Source of the DNA: Arsenophonus sp052174135
GTDB lineage: Bacteria > Pseudomonadota > Gammaproteobacteria > Enterobacterales > Enterobacteriaceae
NCBI GenBank assembly: GCA_052174135.1
Contig: JBQMRZ010000024.1
Span: forward strand, 1 to 64,000
DNA length: 64,000 bases
Reading direction: 5' to 3'
Below are positions 33,107-42,077 of the stretch, piece by piece. How positions within the stretch are numbered: the first letter of the stretch is position 1; the number at the start of each line of letters is the position of its first letter. The translations under genes were made by a program, and so were the position numbers. The notes beneath the pieces were generated by a model. That model did no database searches. It was given only the letters and a program-made list of their open reading frames with translations, and was not told the origin of the DNA.

Positions 33107-33971
33107 GCAAAAATTATTTTTTTAAATTATCTAATTGACAATGCGATTAATATTAATATTAGTGTTATTCATGTAAATATTTATTAAAGATTAGCTTTTA
33201 TTGAATAATATAAAAGCAAGCAATTTTATGATTGATTAAATACTAAGAATAATAATATTATTAATAATAAAATTTAGAAATATAATTTTTTATAATAAAA
33301 ATAAATAATATACAAAAGAAGATATTATTTAGCCAACAAGATGTATTTATAACTCATGTTTTTTAATAAAAATTAAATTTTTAGTTTTTTTTTAAAAAGA
33401 TAAAAATTATATTTTATAAATAAATTATTAGAAATGATAATTTTAAAATAACTGTAATAATAAATTTATTTTATTTTTTTTTAAAATTCATTTTTTAAAA
33501 AATTTAATTATTTTAAATAAATTAATATATATAAAAATTATTTTTTACTAAAAGATCGATATGATGTAAATATAAAAAAAATATCAAACATTATTTAATA
33601 CAATAGAATTATTTATTTTATTAAAATTAATTTACTTACTTTTTTCTAGAATAGAAAATTTTATTATAGATTCAACAATCACCGCTATATTATAGTTTTT
33701 TAAGAATTATTAGTATAAACATTATGGTAATAAAAATTATTAAGATTTATTTTTATTTTAAAATATCTAATTAAATTTTATATAATTTTAGTTTTGAGTT
33801 TATAATATAAATATAACTATAACATTATTTTACTTAAATAATCATGTTGTATTATGATAATCTGACAAAATCAATATAAATTAAAATTATTAAATTAATC
33901 TCATAAATATTATTCCTTGGCAAACATCTATACTTTGTTAATTTTTAATAAAAATATAGTAATAAATATAA

Positions 33972-34826
33972 TTAAGGTTTTTTCTTTTCTAATGTTCGAT
34001 GACGCGATTGAACATTTTTTCCTCTAGAGCGAAAATAATCAGCTAATTGTTCTGCAACATAAACTGAACGGTGTTTACCTCCAGTACAACCAATAACAAT
34101 TGTCAAATAACTACGGTTATTAGATTCTAACATTGGTAACCATAATTCAAGATAACTACGAGTTTGATAAATAAAATTATGTACTTCTGTATGTCGCTCA
34201 AGAAATGCGGCAACAGGGTGATCAAGGCCCGTCATAAGACGTAATTTTGGATCCCAATGTGGATTAGGTAAAAAACGTACATCAAATACATAATCTGCAT
34301 CGATTGGAATACCGTGTTTAAAACCAAAAGATTCAAATACTATAGTTAATTCACGTTCTCGTTTACCTAATAAACGTGCTCTAAGTATCTCAGCCAATTC
34401 ATGCACTGACATTTCAGATGTATTGATAACTAAATCAGCTCGTAATCGCAGGGGTTCTAATAAATCATTTTCTTCATCAATAGCACTTTCTAATGATAAA
34501 TTTTTGTTAGAAAGAGGATGTAAACGACGCGTATCACTATATCTTCTGATTAGTGTATTACAATCTGCATCAAGAAAAAGTAATTGAGGTGAAAAACTAG
34601 CTGGTAAATTTTTTAATGCTTTTTCAAAAATTATAGGATTGTCTGGCATATTACGAGCATCAATACTTACAGCAGCAGAGATTTGTCGTTCGGCAAGTGT
34701 ATTTACTAATTCTGGTAATAAAATAACGGGAAGATTATCAACACAATAAAACCCCATATCCTCTAATGCTCGTAGAGCTACAGATTTACCTGAACCAGAA
34801 CGACCACTGACTATCATCAGTACCAT
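33972..34826 (-). CDS. rapZ: RNase adapter protein RapZ
   Basis: RapZ binds the small RNA GlmZ and presents it to RNase E, tuning glucosamine-6-phosphate synthase and so amino-sugar supply for the envelope. The 284 residues match E. coli RapZ exactly in length. Walker A GRSGSGKS is at residues 8-15, and the C-terminal RNA-binding domain keeps IGCTGGKHRSVY and the basic RSRGKNVQSRHRTLEKKKP tail. I choose the ATG giving MVLMIVSG, with AGAGGT about 9 nt upstream, over an in-frame start at 34853. Its operon partners ptsN and (probably) hpf are fossils and npr is not seen, so it is the lone survivor of the rpoN-hpf-ptsN-rapZ-npr cluster. Whether GlmY and GlmZ survive cannot be judged here. Confidence 0.96.
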   Translation of the reverse strand: MVLMIVSGRSGSGKSVALRALEDMGFYCVDNLPVILLPELVNTLAERQISAAVSIDARNMPDNPIIFEKALKNLPASFSPQLLFLDADCNTLIRRYSDTRRLHPLSNKNLSLESAIDEENDLLEPLRLRADLVINTSEMSVHELAEILRARLLGKRERELTIVFESFGFKHGIPIDADYVFDVRFLPNPHWDPKLRLMTGLDHPVAAFLERHTEVHNFIYQTRSYLELWLPMLESNNRSYLTIVIGCTGGKHRSVYVAEQLADYFRSRGKNVQSRHRTLEKKKP

Positions 34827-34944
34827 GAGTAATACCTCTTTAAATTTTAACAATAAAAAATCATTATTTTTTTTCTTCTTAGAAGCAAATTATTTAATAA
34901 TGATTTTATATAGGGTTCTTTATTATTTTACATAGCGAATAAAT

Positions 34945-35290
34945 GACCATGTAGATTATTGTCACTTAATCGTTTAGCAATTAAATATAGTATATATCAG
35001 TATATTTACATTGTCTGAAGAAAACTAATAATGCAAATAGTAAATTGGTTGATTGATTATCAATGGTATTAAAATCAATTTATTTATTTAAATGAAAATA
35101 TATCAATTATGATAGCAGATGAATTATTTTTATTTAATTTTTTATGGAAAATTATGTAATATTTCTATCTATACAGGTTTGGTCTATTTTTAGGAATTAG
35201 TACCAATTTAAAAATGATATATTGAAGCACATTCAAAATTTAATACCAATAACTTCATTAATAATCTTTAGTGCTTATTTTTACTCATAT
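34945..35290 (-). pseudogene. ptsN: Fossil of ptsN (EIIA-Ntr)
   Basis: PtsN is the EIIA component of the nitrogen phosphotransferase system. On the minus strand, just upstream of rapZ, one reads ALKIINEVIGIKF (ALEIISELAAKQL) near 35270-35230, then IDFNTIDNQSTNLLFALLV near 35080-35022, which matches IAFDAIDNQPVDLLFALLV at 14 of 19 positions, then after a frame change IAKRLSDNNLH (VAKRLADKTIC) at 34981-34949. Frame changes and stops lie between blocks, and the active-site histidine region is not readable. The position is ancestral. Confidence 0.88.
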
Positions 35291-35384
35291 AATATATATT
35301 ATTTAGTATGCATAACATTTTAATACTAAGTTTAATAATAATTCTTCATTATTTAATGATATAAATTAATGTTATTTAATCTTT

Positions 35385-35440
35385 TGTATTCAATAAATTG
35401 TTATAGCATCTTTTATGCTATAATATTAAATAGCAGCATA
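35385..35440 (-). pseudogene. hpf: Possible fossil of hpf
   Basis: Hpf is the ribosome hibernation promoting factor. Minus-strand translation gives an A-I...K-A pattern and then L-stop-QFIEYKRLN, which can be aligned with the C-terminal LARQLTKHKDKLK of Hpf. It lies upstream of the ptsN fossil, as expected. The match is short and AT-rich and could be chance. Confidence 0.35.
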
Positions 35441-36127
35441 TTTTTATTTTCTTTAATAAAAGAAAGGAGTTTTTATTGCATTTAACTTATTGAATTACTT
35501 TAATAAATTTATTGTATTTTTAAAATATAAAAATGTTATTAACATAGTTAGAAAATCTTAAAATCTTAAATATTTTTTATGTTTTAATTTTATAATTTTT
35601 TTTAATTTTATTATTTTGGTTGATGATTTAAAATTTAAGGATATTTTTATTTTTTCAGTTAACTAAAATTAATTTTTAGAACAATTAAATGATATAGATA
35701 AAGTTTAAGAATTAAATAATAAATAAATTAAATTCTTTTTTTTTAAAAACTCATTAATTTGTTATCACTTAATAAGATTTATTTATAGTTTTTAAAACCA
35801 TAACTTTTCATTATAAACGTATAATCATAAAATATTCTTAGATCATTAAATAAATATTTTTCTTGATTTTTGTTAATTTTATATGTGATAAATAAATAAT
35901 TTGTATATTTTAAGTAAATAAATAATATTAATTATTTTTTAAATAAAAATATCTTATTATTTAATGTTGTTAATTAATTATCATTAATAAATAATTTTAA
36001 TTTACTAAAAGTATTTTCTTTATCAAGTAAATAATTTAGTTTAAATGATTTTTTATATTTATATTGAATTTTTTTAGTGTTAAATAATTTAATAGCACAA
36101 AAATTTATCAACTTTAATTAATTATTA

Positions 36128-36853
36128 TTAAAGTCGAAAACTCTCTCCTAAGTAGACGCGTCTAACTTGTTCATTTTCTAAAATTACTTTAGGAGCTCCA
36201 TGGGCTATAAGATTACCTTCATTTACAATATAAGCGCATTCACAAACATCCAATGTTTCTCTTACATTATGATCAGTTATTAATATCCCTAAACCATAAT
36301 TTCTTAAATGTTGAATTATTTTTTTTATATCTAATACTGAAATCGGATCAACACCAGCAAAAGGTTCATCCAAAAGAATAAATTTAGGATTAGCCGCTAA
36401 TGCTCTTGCTATTTCCACTCGCCGACGTTCCCCTCCAGAAAGAGATTGACCGAGATTATTTCTTAAATTGGTAATATTAAACTCTTCCATCAATTTTTCA
36501 GCACGTTCTTCTTTTTCTTTAAAAATTAAATCTTTACGAATTTCCAATATTGCCATTAAATTATCGTAAACATTTAGCCGACGAAATATTGATGCTTCTT
36601 GTGGTAAATAACCTATTCCACGTCGAGCCCGCTCATGAAAAGGTAATAAACTAATATCTTCATCATCAATAGTAATTTTTCCGGCATCACGAGAAATAAT
36701 ACCAACTAACATATAAAAAGTTGTTGTTTTACCCGCGCCATTTGGCCCTAGTAAACCAATAATTTCACCTGAGCTTATTTCTAAGCTAACATCTTTAACA
36801 ACTTTACGATTTTTATATGTTTTTTTTAAATGTTTCGCGGTTAGTTTAGCCAT
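36128..36853 (-). CDS. lptB: LPS export ABC ATPase LptB
   Basis: LptB is the cytoplasmic ATPase of the LptB2FGC complex that extracts lipopolysaccharide from the inner membrane. It is 241 residues, identical in length to E. coli. Walker A GPNGAGKT is at 36-43, the Q-loop follows in GYLPQEASIF (81-90), the signature LSGGE is at 138-142, Walker B FILLDEP at 158-164 and the switch His at 195. It follows lptA by 44 nt. rpoN, next in E. coli, is missing. LptF and LptG are not in the window. Confidence 0.97.
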   Translation of the reverse strand: MAKLTAKHLKKTYKNRKVVKDVSLEISSGEIIGLLGPNGAGKTTTFYMLVGIISRDAGKITIDDEDISLLPFHERARRGIGYLPQEASIFRRLNVYDNLMAILEIRKDLIFKEKEERAEKLMEEFNITNLRNNLGQSLSGGERRRVEIARALAANPKFILLDEPFAGVDPISVLDIKKIIQHLRNYGLGILITDHNVRETLDVCECAYIVNEGNLIAHGAPKVILENEQVRRVYLGESFRL

Positions 36854-36897
36854 TTTATTATTTACTTTTTTGTTGTTTTATTATTTATATTTTTGTG

Positions 36898-37470
36898 TCA
36901 GGAATTTTTCTTATAATTAAATTGAGAAGGCAAGAATATAGTCGTTACTCGTGATTTTCCATTATTACTAAAAGCTTCCATTTCTTGATTCTGAATTAAA
37001 TAAGTAATTTTATCACCTTTAATATTGCTATCTAGTTGTTCAAGATAAGCATTACCAATTAAAACAATCAGTTTTTTCTCTATTTCATATCGCAATTTAT
37101 TACTGTAGCCTTTTATGGATTTACCATTATCTTGTAATTGATAGAAGGTTACTGGTGTACCATAGGCTTCAACGATCATTTTTTTTCCATCACCGTTTGG
37201 ACGAGTAACAATAACTTTATAAGCTCGAACATCTATAGTTCCTTGTTTTATTACAATGTTTTCTGTAAAAATAGTAATGTTTTTTTCTAAATCAATAGAT
37301 TGTTTAACTGAATTAATTTGAATTGGTTGTTTAGAGTCACTTTTCAGTGCTAATGCTGGAAAGCTTAATATAAATATTAAGCTAATGAGTAATATTTTAA
37401 TGAAGATTTTTTTTACTAATATTATTTTAATGATTTTTTTTTGGAGGCGCTTGGTTATTTTTAACTTCAT
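36898..37470 (-). CDS. lptA: Periplasmic LPS bridge protein LptA
   Basis: LptA oligomerises into the periplasmic bridge that carries lipopolysaccharide from LptC to LptD. From the chosen ATG (MKLKITKRL) it is 190 residues, against 185 in E. coli, with a long basic signal peptide ending near PALALKSDS. The OstA-type beta-jellyroll keeps QPIQINSVKQSIDLEKN, VTRPNGDGKKMIVEAYGTPVTFYQLQDNGK in part, and NIKGDKITYL. Another in-frame ATG at 37485 adds five residues. The start lies inside the end of lptC, a 44-bp overlap; E. coli shows a similar overlap, so translation is probably coupled. Confidence 0.94.
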   Translation of the reverse strand: MKLKITKRLQKKIIKIILVKKIFIKILLISLIFILSFPALALKSDSKQPIQINSVKQSIDLEKNITIFTENIVIKQGTIDVRAYKVIVTRPNGDGKKMIVEAYGTPVTFYQLQDNGKSIKGYSNKLRYEIEKKLIVLIGNAYLEQLDSNIKGDKITYLIQNQEMEAFSNNGKSRVTTIFLPSQFNYKKNS

Positions 37471-38602
37471 AATAGGTCTTAACATCTTTAATTAATTCTG
37501 CAGTATAAGTTTTCATATTACCATACATTTTCATACCTACTGATCTTAAACCAATACCAATTATCGTAACCTTACTATTGGATGAAACATCTTTGGTAAT
37601 TAAATTAATAATAGCATTTTCTGTTAAAATTTGTCGTAAATTTGAACTTGAATTTAAACTATTTACTTGAACATTACCATATAAATATAGCATATTATCA
37701 TTCATTAATTTAGCCTTATTAGCGCGTATTACCCAAGTAGGGACATCCTCTGTTTCATAAGTCATTAATATTGGATTAATAAACAAGCTAGTTTTATTTT
37801 TAGAAAATCGATGCATTTCATCCATTATTAGTTTATAAATCAATTTACCTGTTGGAGTATAGATATGAGTAATAGCTTTTCCAATTTTAAAATTAGGCTG
37901 ATTATCATTAACATCAATAATAGCAAGTGTTTTTGATTGATTAAAATTAGCTAAATTTATACCAATAAGTACTAAAACAATCAATATTAATATAATATTA
38001 ATGTAAAATTTAACTTTTTTCATTATCTTTTTATTTTGCCTATTTTGATGAATCTTTGGTATTTTTATTTTATCTTGAGCAATCAGAATTAAATCACAAA
38101 CTTCACGTATAGCGCCTTTCCCTCCTTTTTGATGTGTAACATAATCTGCTTTACTTAATAATATTGAATGGGCATCAGCTACAGCAATCGAGAGTCCTAT
38201 CTGTGACATAACAGGCCAATCAATTAAGTCATCACCAATATAAGCAACCTGTTGAGGTTGAAGTTTTAACTGAGTTATTAATTTATTATAAGGTATTTTT
38301 TTTTCTATTTGTCCTTGATAAAGATAAGTAATGCCAAGGGTTTTAGCTCTATCTTCTAATAATTTAGCTTTACTTCCTGTAATAATGGCAACTTCAATTT
38401 TAGAAGCCAACAAAGAACGAATACCATAACCATCTTTTACATTGAATGCTTTTAATTTTTCCCCATTATTTCCGATATAAACTGAACTATCTGTCATAAC
38501 CCCATCAACATCACAAATTAATAATTTTATTAGACGTGCTTTTTTAAAAATATGTTGTTCTGTTTGGCCATAACAAGTTTTTATTTTTTTATGATCATTC
38601 AT
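37427..38602 (-). CDS. kdsC-lptC: KdsC-LptC in-frame fusion
   Basis: One uninterrupted frame joins two proteins that are separate in E. coli. Counted from an in-frame TTG at 38617, residues about 6-190 are KdsC, the HAD-type Kdo-8-phosphate phosphatase, with catalytic Asp36 and Asp38 in LLICDVDGV and the GDDLIDWPV metal site at 128-136. Residues 199-396 are LptC, with a membrane helix at about 203-222 and the periplasmic jellyroll that hands LPS to LptA. I start at the ATG at 38602, which fits the KdsC family. No stop codon separates the parts. The ancestral LptC start (ATG at 38023, weak AAAAG upstream) is kept, so LptC may also be made alone. Topology allows the fusion: KdsC is cytoplasmic and LptC is N-in. 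kdsD ends 21 nt upstream. Confidence 0.9.
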   Translation of the reverse strand: MNDHKKIKTCYGQTEQHIFKKARLIKLLICDVDGVMTDSSVYIGNNGEKLKAFNVKDGYGIRSLLASKIEVAIITGSKAKLLEDRAKTLGITYLYQGQIEKKIPYNKLITQLKLQPQQVAYIGDDLIDWPVMSQIGLSIAVADAHSILLSKADYVTHQKGGKGAIREVCDLILIAQDKIKIPKIHQNRQNKKIMKKVKFYINIILILIVLVLIGINLANFNQSKTLAIIDVNDNQPNFKIGKAITHIYTPTGKLIYKLIMDEMHRFSKNKTSLFINPILMTYETEDVPTWVIRANKAKLMNDNMLYLYGNVQVNSLNSSSNLRQILTENAIINLITKDVSSNSKVTIIGIGLRSVGMKMYGNMKTYTAELIKDVKTYYEVKNNQAPPKKNH

Positions 38603-38623
38603 GTATTTTAAATCCAAATAAAA

Positions 38624-39592
38624 TTATATGATACCAACTCGCAAAAGATCATGCAGATGAATAACGCCAATAAGTATATTTGTTTTTTCAACTAATAATG
38701 AAGTGATATGGTATTGTTGCATCAAATTTAATGAATCAATTGCTAACATATCTGATTTTATCCTAATTCCACCAGTTGTCATTACATCCGCAATTTTAGT
38801 ATTATTTAAGTCGATATTCATTGCAAAGATTCGCCGTAAATCACCATCAGTGAAAATACCTTCAATTTGCATTTCTTCATTACAAATCACAACCATACCT
38901 AGTTTTTTACGAGTAATTTCTACTAATGCTTGTTGCAATGTTGCTTGTTTTGTAACATTAGGAATATTTTTTCCTGTATGCATTAAATCACTTACTTTCA
39001 GTAAAAGTTTACGTCCTAATGTGCCACCTGGATGCGAAAGAGCAAAATCTTCAGCAGTAAAACCACGAGCTTCAAGTAATGCAACAGCAATAGCATCTCC
39101 CATAACAAGCATCGCTGTTGTACTTGTTGTTGGCGCCAGTCCTAATGGGCAAGCCTCTTTTGGTACTTTTACACAAAGGTGAATATCTGCTGCTTTACCC
39201 ATACTACTAGCAGGATTTTTTGTCATATAAATCAATGGGATATTTTGGCGTTTTAAAACTGGAATTAATGCTAATATTTCATTTGATTCACCAGAATTGG
39301 AAATAGCTAAAACAATATCTTTATTACTGATCATACCCAAGTCACCATGACTTGCCTCTCCTGGATGAACAAAAAATGCAGGTGTTCCTGTGCTAGCTAA
39401 TGTAGCTGCAATTTTACGACCAATATGACCTGATTTCCCCATCCCCATAACAACAACTTTTCCAGTACATTTTAAGATTAACTCACAAGCTTTTTTAAAA
39501 TCATTATTGATATATTGCTGAAGATTGTTAAGTCCATTAAGTTCAATCTCTAATACCTTTTTTGCTATTTTTTGAAAATTAATTTCAGACAT
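38624..39592 (-). CDS. kdsD: Arabinose-5-phosphate isomerase KdsD
   Basis: KdsD converts ribulose 5-phosphate to arabinose 5-phosphate, the first step of Kdo synthesis for LPS. The 322 residues (E. coli 328) comprise a SIS sugar-isomerase domain (about 30-185, with GMGKSGHIGRK at 50-60 and SNSGES at 98-103) and two CBS domains (about 205-322, with IFTDGDLRR). AGGA lies 8 nt before the ATG. It opens the kdsD-kdsC-lptC-lptA-lptB cluster. yrbG, its upstream partner in E. coli, is absent. Confidence 0.96.
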   Translation of the reverse strand: MSEINFQKIAKKVLEIELNGLNNLQQYINNDFKKACELILKCTGKVVVMGMGKSGHIGRKIAATLASTGTPAFFVHPGEASHGDLGMISNKDIVLAISNSGESNEILALIPVLKRQNIPLIYMTKNPASSMGKAADIHLCVKVPKEACPLGLAPTTSTTAMLVMGDAIAVALLEARGFTAEDFALSHPGGTLGRKLLLKVSDLMHTGKNIPNVTKQATLQQALVEITRKKLGMVVICNEEMQIEGIFTDGDLRRIFAMNIDLNNTKIADVMTTGGIRIKSDMLAIDSLNLMQQYHITSLLVEKTNILIGVIHLHDLLRVGII

Positions 39593-39900
39593 TTCTATAT
39601 CCTAATTTATATAAGTAATTTAATTATATTAATTAATAAATATTCAGTAAGGCTAGTTTTCATGTTATATACTTTGCATTAAAACCATTAATAAATATAT
39701 TATTCCGTATGTATATTATTAAAATAACATCATTATTTAGTATTATTGGATTTGAGGATTTATTTATTCTATTCTGACGATATAATAAATAAAAGTAAAA
39801 TAAGGAATGATGCTTAATAATAAAGAATATATGATAGTTTTAAGTAAAATCTTCTATATTAAGTAATATATTTAAATAATAATTAGATAAAAAGGCTATT
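39593..39900. other. Divergent spacer kdsD/mlaF
   Basis: 308 bp between the divergent kdsD and mlaF. The yrbG gene that stands here in E. coli (almost 1 kb) is gone and its space largely deleted. Promoters for both operons must lie here; none can be singled out. Confidence 0.5.
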
Positions 39901-40710
39901 ATGATCATGAAAAAAAAGTCAGATAATATCATAAAAATAAAAAATATGTCTTTTATTCTTGATCAACGGCCAATTTTTACTAATATGAATTTAACGATTC
40001 CAAGAGGAAAAATTACAGTAATTATGGGATCATCAGGTATTGGAAAAACAACCTTACTGCGTTTGATTGGAGGACAATTACGACCAAATAAAGGAGAAAT
40101 TTTATTTGATGACATTAATATTCCAAAATTATCACGCGTACAACTTTATAGTACTCGCAAAAAAATGAGTATGTTATTTCAGTCTAATGGTTTATTTACT
40201 GATATGAATGTTTTTGATAATGTTGCTTTTCCATTACGTAGACATACTGCTTTAGCAGAAGAAATTATTCGAACAGTAGTTATAATGAAACTAGAAGCTG
40301 TCGGATTAAGAGGTTCAGCTAATCTTATGCCAATTCAATTATCAGGAGGTATGGCGCGCCGAGCAGCGATAGCACGTGCGATTGCTCTTGACCAACAATT
40401 AATTTTATTTGATGAGCCTTTTGTTGGACAAGATCCAATAACAATGAAAATTTTAATTAAGCTTATTGATGAACTTCATCATGCATTAAATATTACTTGT
40501 GTTATTGTTTCTCACGATGTTCAAGAAGTGTTAAGTATAGCAAATAAAGCTTATATTATCGGAGAGCAAAATATAATTGCTGAAGGTACAGCAAAAGAAT
40601 TAAAACAAAATAATGATGCTTTTGTTAGACAATTTCTTGATGGTATAGCTAATAGCTCAATACAATTTAATTTTTCTGTAGAAAATTATGTAGCAGATTT
40701 ATTAAGGTAA
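39901..40710 (+). CDS. mlaF: Phospholipid transport ATPase MlaF
   Basis: MlaF is the ATPase of the inner-membrane MlaFEDB complex that traffics phospholipids between the membranes and keeps outer-membrane asymmetry. It has 269 residues (E. coli 269). Walker A GSSGIGKT is at 43-50, the signature LSGGM at 147-151 and Walker B LILFDE at 167-172. The C-terminal tail that binds MlaB in the family (FLDGIANSSIQFNFSVENY region) is present. AAGG lies 5 nt before the ATG; an alternative ATG is two codons in. It heads a compact mlaFEDCB operon. Confidence 0.96.
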   Translation: MIMKKKSDNIIKIKNMSFILDQRPIFTNMNLTIPRGKITVIMGSSGIGKTTLLRLIGGQLRPNKGEILFDDINIPKLSRVQLYSTRKKMSMLFQSNGLFTDMNVFDNVAFPLRRHTALAEEIIRTVVIMKLEAVGLRGSANLMPIQLSGGMARRAAIARAIALDQQLILFDEPFVGQDPITMKILIKLIDELHHALNITCVIVSHDVQEVLSIANKAYIIGEQNIIAEGTAKELKQNNDAFVRQFLDGIANSSIQFNFSVENYVADLLR

Positions 40711-40716
40711 TCGAAA

Positions 40717-41502
40717 ATGATATTAATTAATATATTAGCTGCATTAGGCTACCGATCACTAACTATAGTGGCAGCATTCGGTCGTGCCGGTTATTTGTTA
40801 TTTTGGGTTTTATTTGGTAAATCTAAATTTGCAATGCAGTTTCCATTGTTAATAAAACAACTCTATAATATAGGTGTATTATCATTATTAATTATTATTA
40901 TATCAGGATTATTCATTGGTATGGTGCTTGGGTTACAAGGATATTTAATTTTGGCCACATTCAGAATTGAATCTAATCTTGGTATAATGGTAACTCTCTC
41001 TTTGTTAAGAGAATTAGGTCCAGTAATAACTGCTCTTTTGTTTGCTGGCAGAGCGGGTTCTGCATTGGCTGCAGAAATAGGTTTGATGAAGGTAACAGAA
41101 CAAATTTCTAGTTTGGAAATGATGGCTGTTGATCCACTACGTCGAATTATTGCACCGCGCTTTTGGGCTGGATTAATTAGTATGCCATTACTAGCATTAA
41201 TCTTTGTCACAGTGAGCATATTTAGTAGCGCTATAATAGGTATAAATTGGAAAGGAATTGATAATAATCTTTTTTGGTCATCGATGCAATCTACTATTGA
41301 GTGGGAAAAAGATATTATCATTTTTTTTATTAAAAATATTATATTTGCTTTTATAATTATCTGGATATCTTTATTTAATGGTTATGATGCAATCCCAACA
41401 TCAGAAGGAATTAGTAGCGCAACAACAAAAACTGTTGTTCATTCATCATTAGCTGTTTTTTGTTTAAATTTTATGCTCACTGCACTGATGTTTGAGGATT
41501 AA
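40717..41502 (+). CDS. mlaE: Phospholipid transport permease MlaE
   Basis: MlaE is the integral membrane subunit of the Mla ABC complex. It has 261 residues (E. coli 260) with about five membrane segments. Conserved blocks are GMVLGLQGYLILATF, LSLLRELGPVITALLFAGRAGSALAAEIGLM in part, and ISLFNGYDAIPTSEGIS. It begins 6 nt after mlaF, with AAGG spanning the mlaF stop. Confidence 0.96.
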   Translation: MILINILAALGYRSLTIVAAFGRAGYLLFWVLFGKSKFAMQFPLLIKQLYNIGVLSLLIIIISGLFIGMVLGLQGYLILATFRIESNLGIMVTLSLLRELGPVITALLFAGRAGSALAAEIGLMKVTEQISSLEMMAVDPLRRIIAPRFWAGLISMPLLALIFVTVSIFSSAIIGINWKGIDNNLFWSSMQSTIEWEKDIIIFFIKNIIFAFIIIWISLFNGYDAIPTSEGISSATTKTVVHSSLAVFCLNFMLTALMFED

Positions 41503-41505
41503 TTC

Positions 41506-41991
41506 ATGCAAAGTAAAAAAAGTGAAATTCTAGTTGGATTATTTATTCTGATCTCATTATCTGCGATTGCTTTTTTATTTTTAAGAGTTATAGATATTAA
41601 ATCATTTAATAATCAACCAACTTATAAAATTACTGCTTCTTTTACTAATATAGGAGGATTAAAAGTAAATTCACCGGTAAAGATAGGCGGTGTAGTCATT
41701 GGTCAAATAATTGATATTATTTTAGATAAAAAAACTTATAGTTCACGACTTACATTAGCAATTTTTAGTCAGTATGACAACATTCCTGACAATAGTTCGT
41801 TGTCTATACTTACTACTGGATTATTAGGTGAACAGTTTTTGGCCCTTCATCTTGGATTTTATGATCCAGGTATTGGGGTCAATTTTCTTAAAGATGGTGG
41901 TCGCATTGAAGATACTAAACCAGCTATAACGTGGGAGGATTTAATTGGGCGCTTTTTGTATAAAAATGACGAAAATAAATTATTTAAATAA
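41506..41991 (+). CDS. mlaD: Phospholipid-binding MCE protein MlaD
   Basis: MlaD is the MCE-domain subunit, anchored by an N-terminal helix (about 9-27) and forming a hexameric periplasmic ring around the lipid channel. It is 161 residues against 183 in E. coli. The MCE domain (about 38-115, with FTNIGGLKVNSPVKIGGVVIG and TSGLLGEQ-like TTGLLGEQFLALHLG) and the following helix (EDLIGRFLY) are intact; only the low-complexity C-terminal tail is lost. GAGGA lies 7 nt before the ATG and the gap to mlaE is 3 nt. Confidence 0.95.
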   Translation: MQSKKSEILVGLFILISLSAIAFLFLRVIDIKSFNNQPTYKITASFTNIGGLKVNSPVKIGGVVIGQIIDIILDKKTYSSRLTLAIFSQYDNIPDNSSLSILTTGLLGEQFLALHLGFYDPGIGVNFLKDGGRIEDTKPAITWEDLIGRFLYKNDENKLFK

Positions 41992-42077
41992 AAAATCATT
42001 GCTAAAGGTAATGAAATAATTTTTTATAAAAGCATGATAAATAATCTACTAAGATGACAAAAAATGGATCTCTATTT

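Larger units (their letters stand above)
29238..33971. other. 4.7-kb gene-free desert
   Basis: The longest empty stretch. tldD should follow yhdP and npr should follow rapZ in ancestral order, but I could not read either. Composition is extremely AT-rich and no frame beyond chance length stands out. Two inverted repeats (31815-31851 and 33071-33096) are listed separately. Confidence 0.55.
34827..36127. other. Gene-free stretch, former rpoN-hpf-ptsN
   Basis: 1.3 kb between rapZ and lptB, where rpoN, hpf and ptsN (about 2.3 kb) stand in E. coli. ptsN is clearly readable and hpf faintly (separate entries). rpoN is not recognisable, and the shortened length means much of it is deleted. Confidence 0.7.

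Noticed and set aside
35461..35490. Strong GAAAGGAG on the plus strand
   Set aside because: No frame follows it, and the surrounding DNA fits hpf/ptsN remnants on the other strand.
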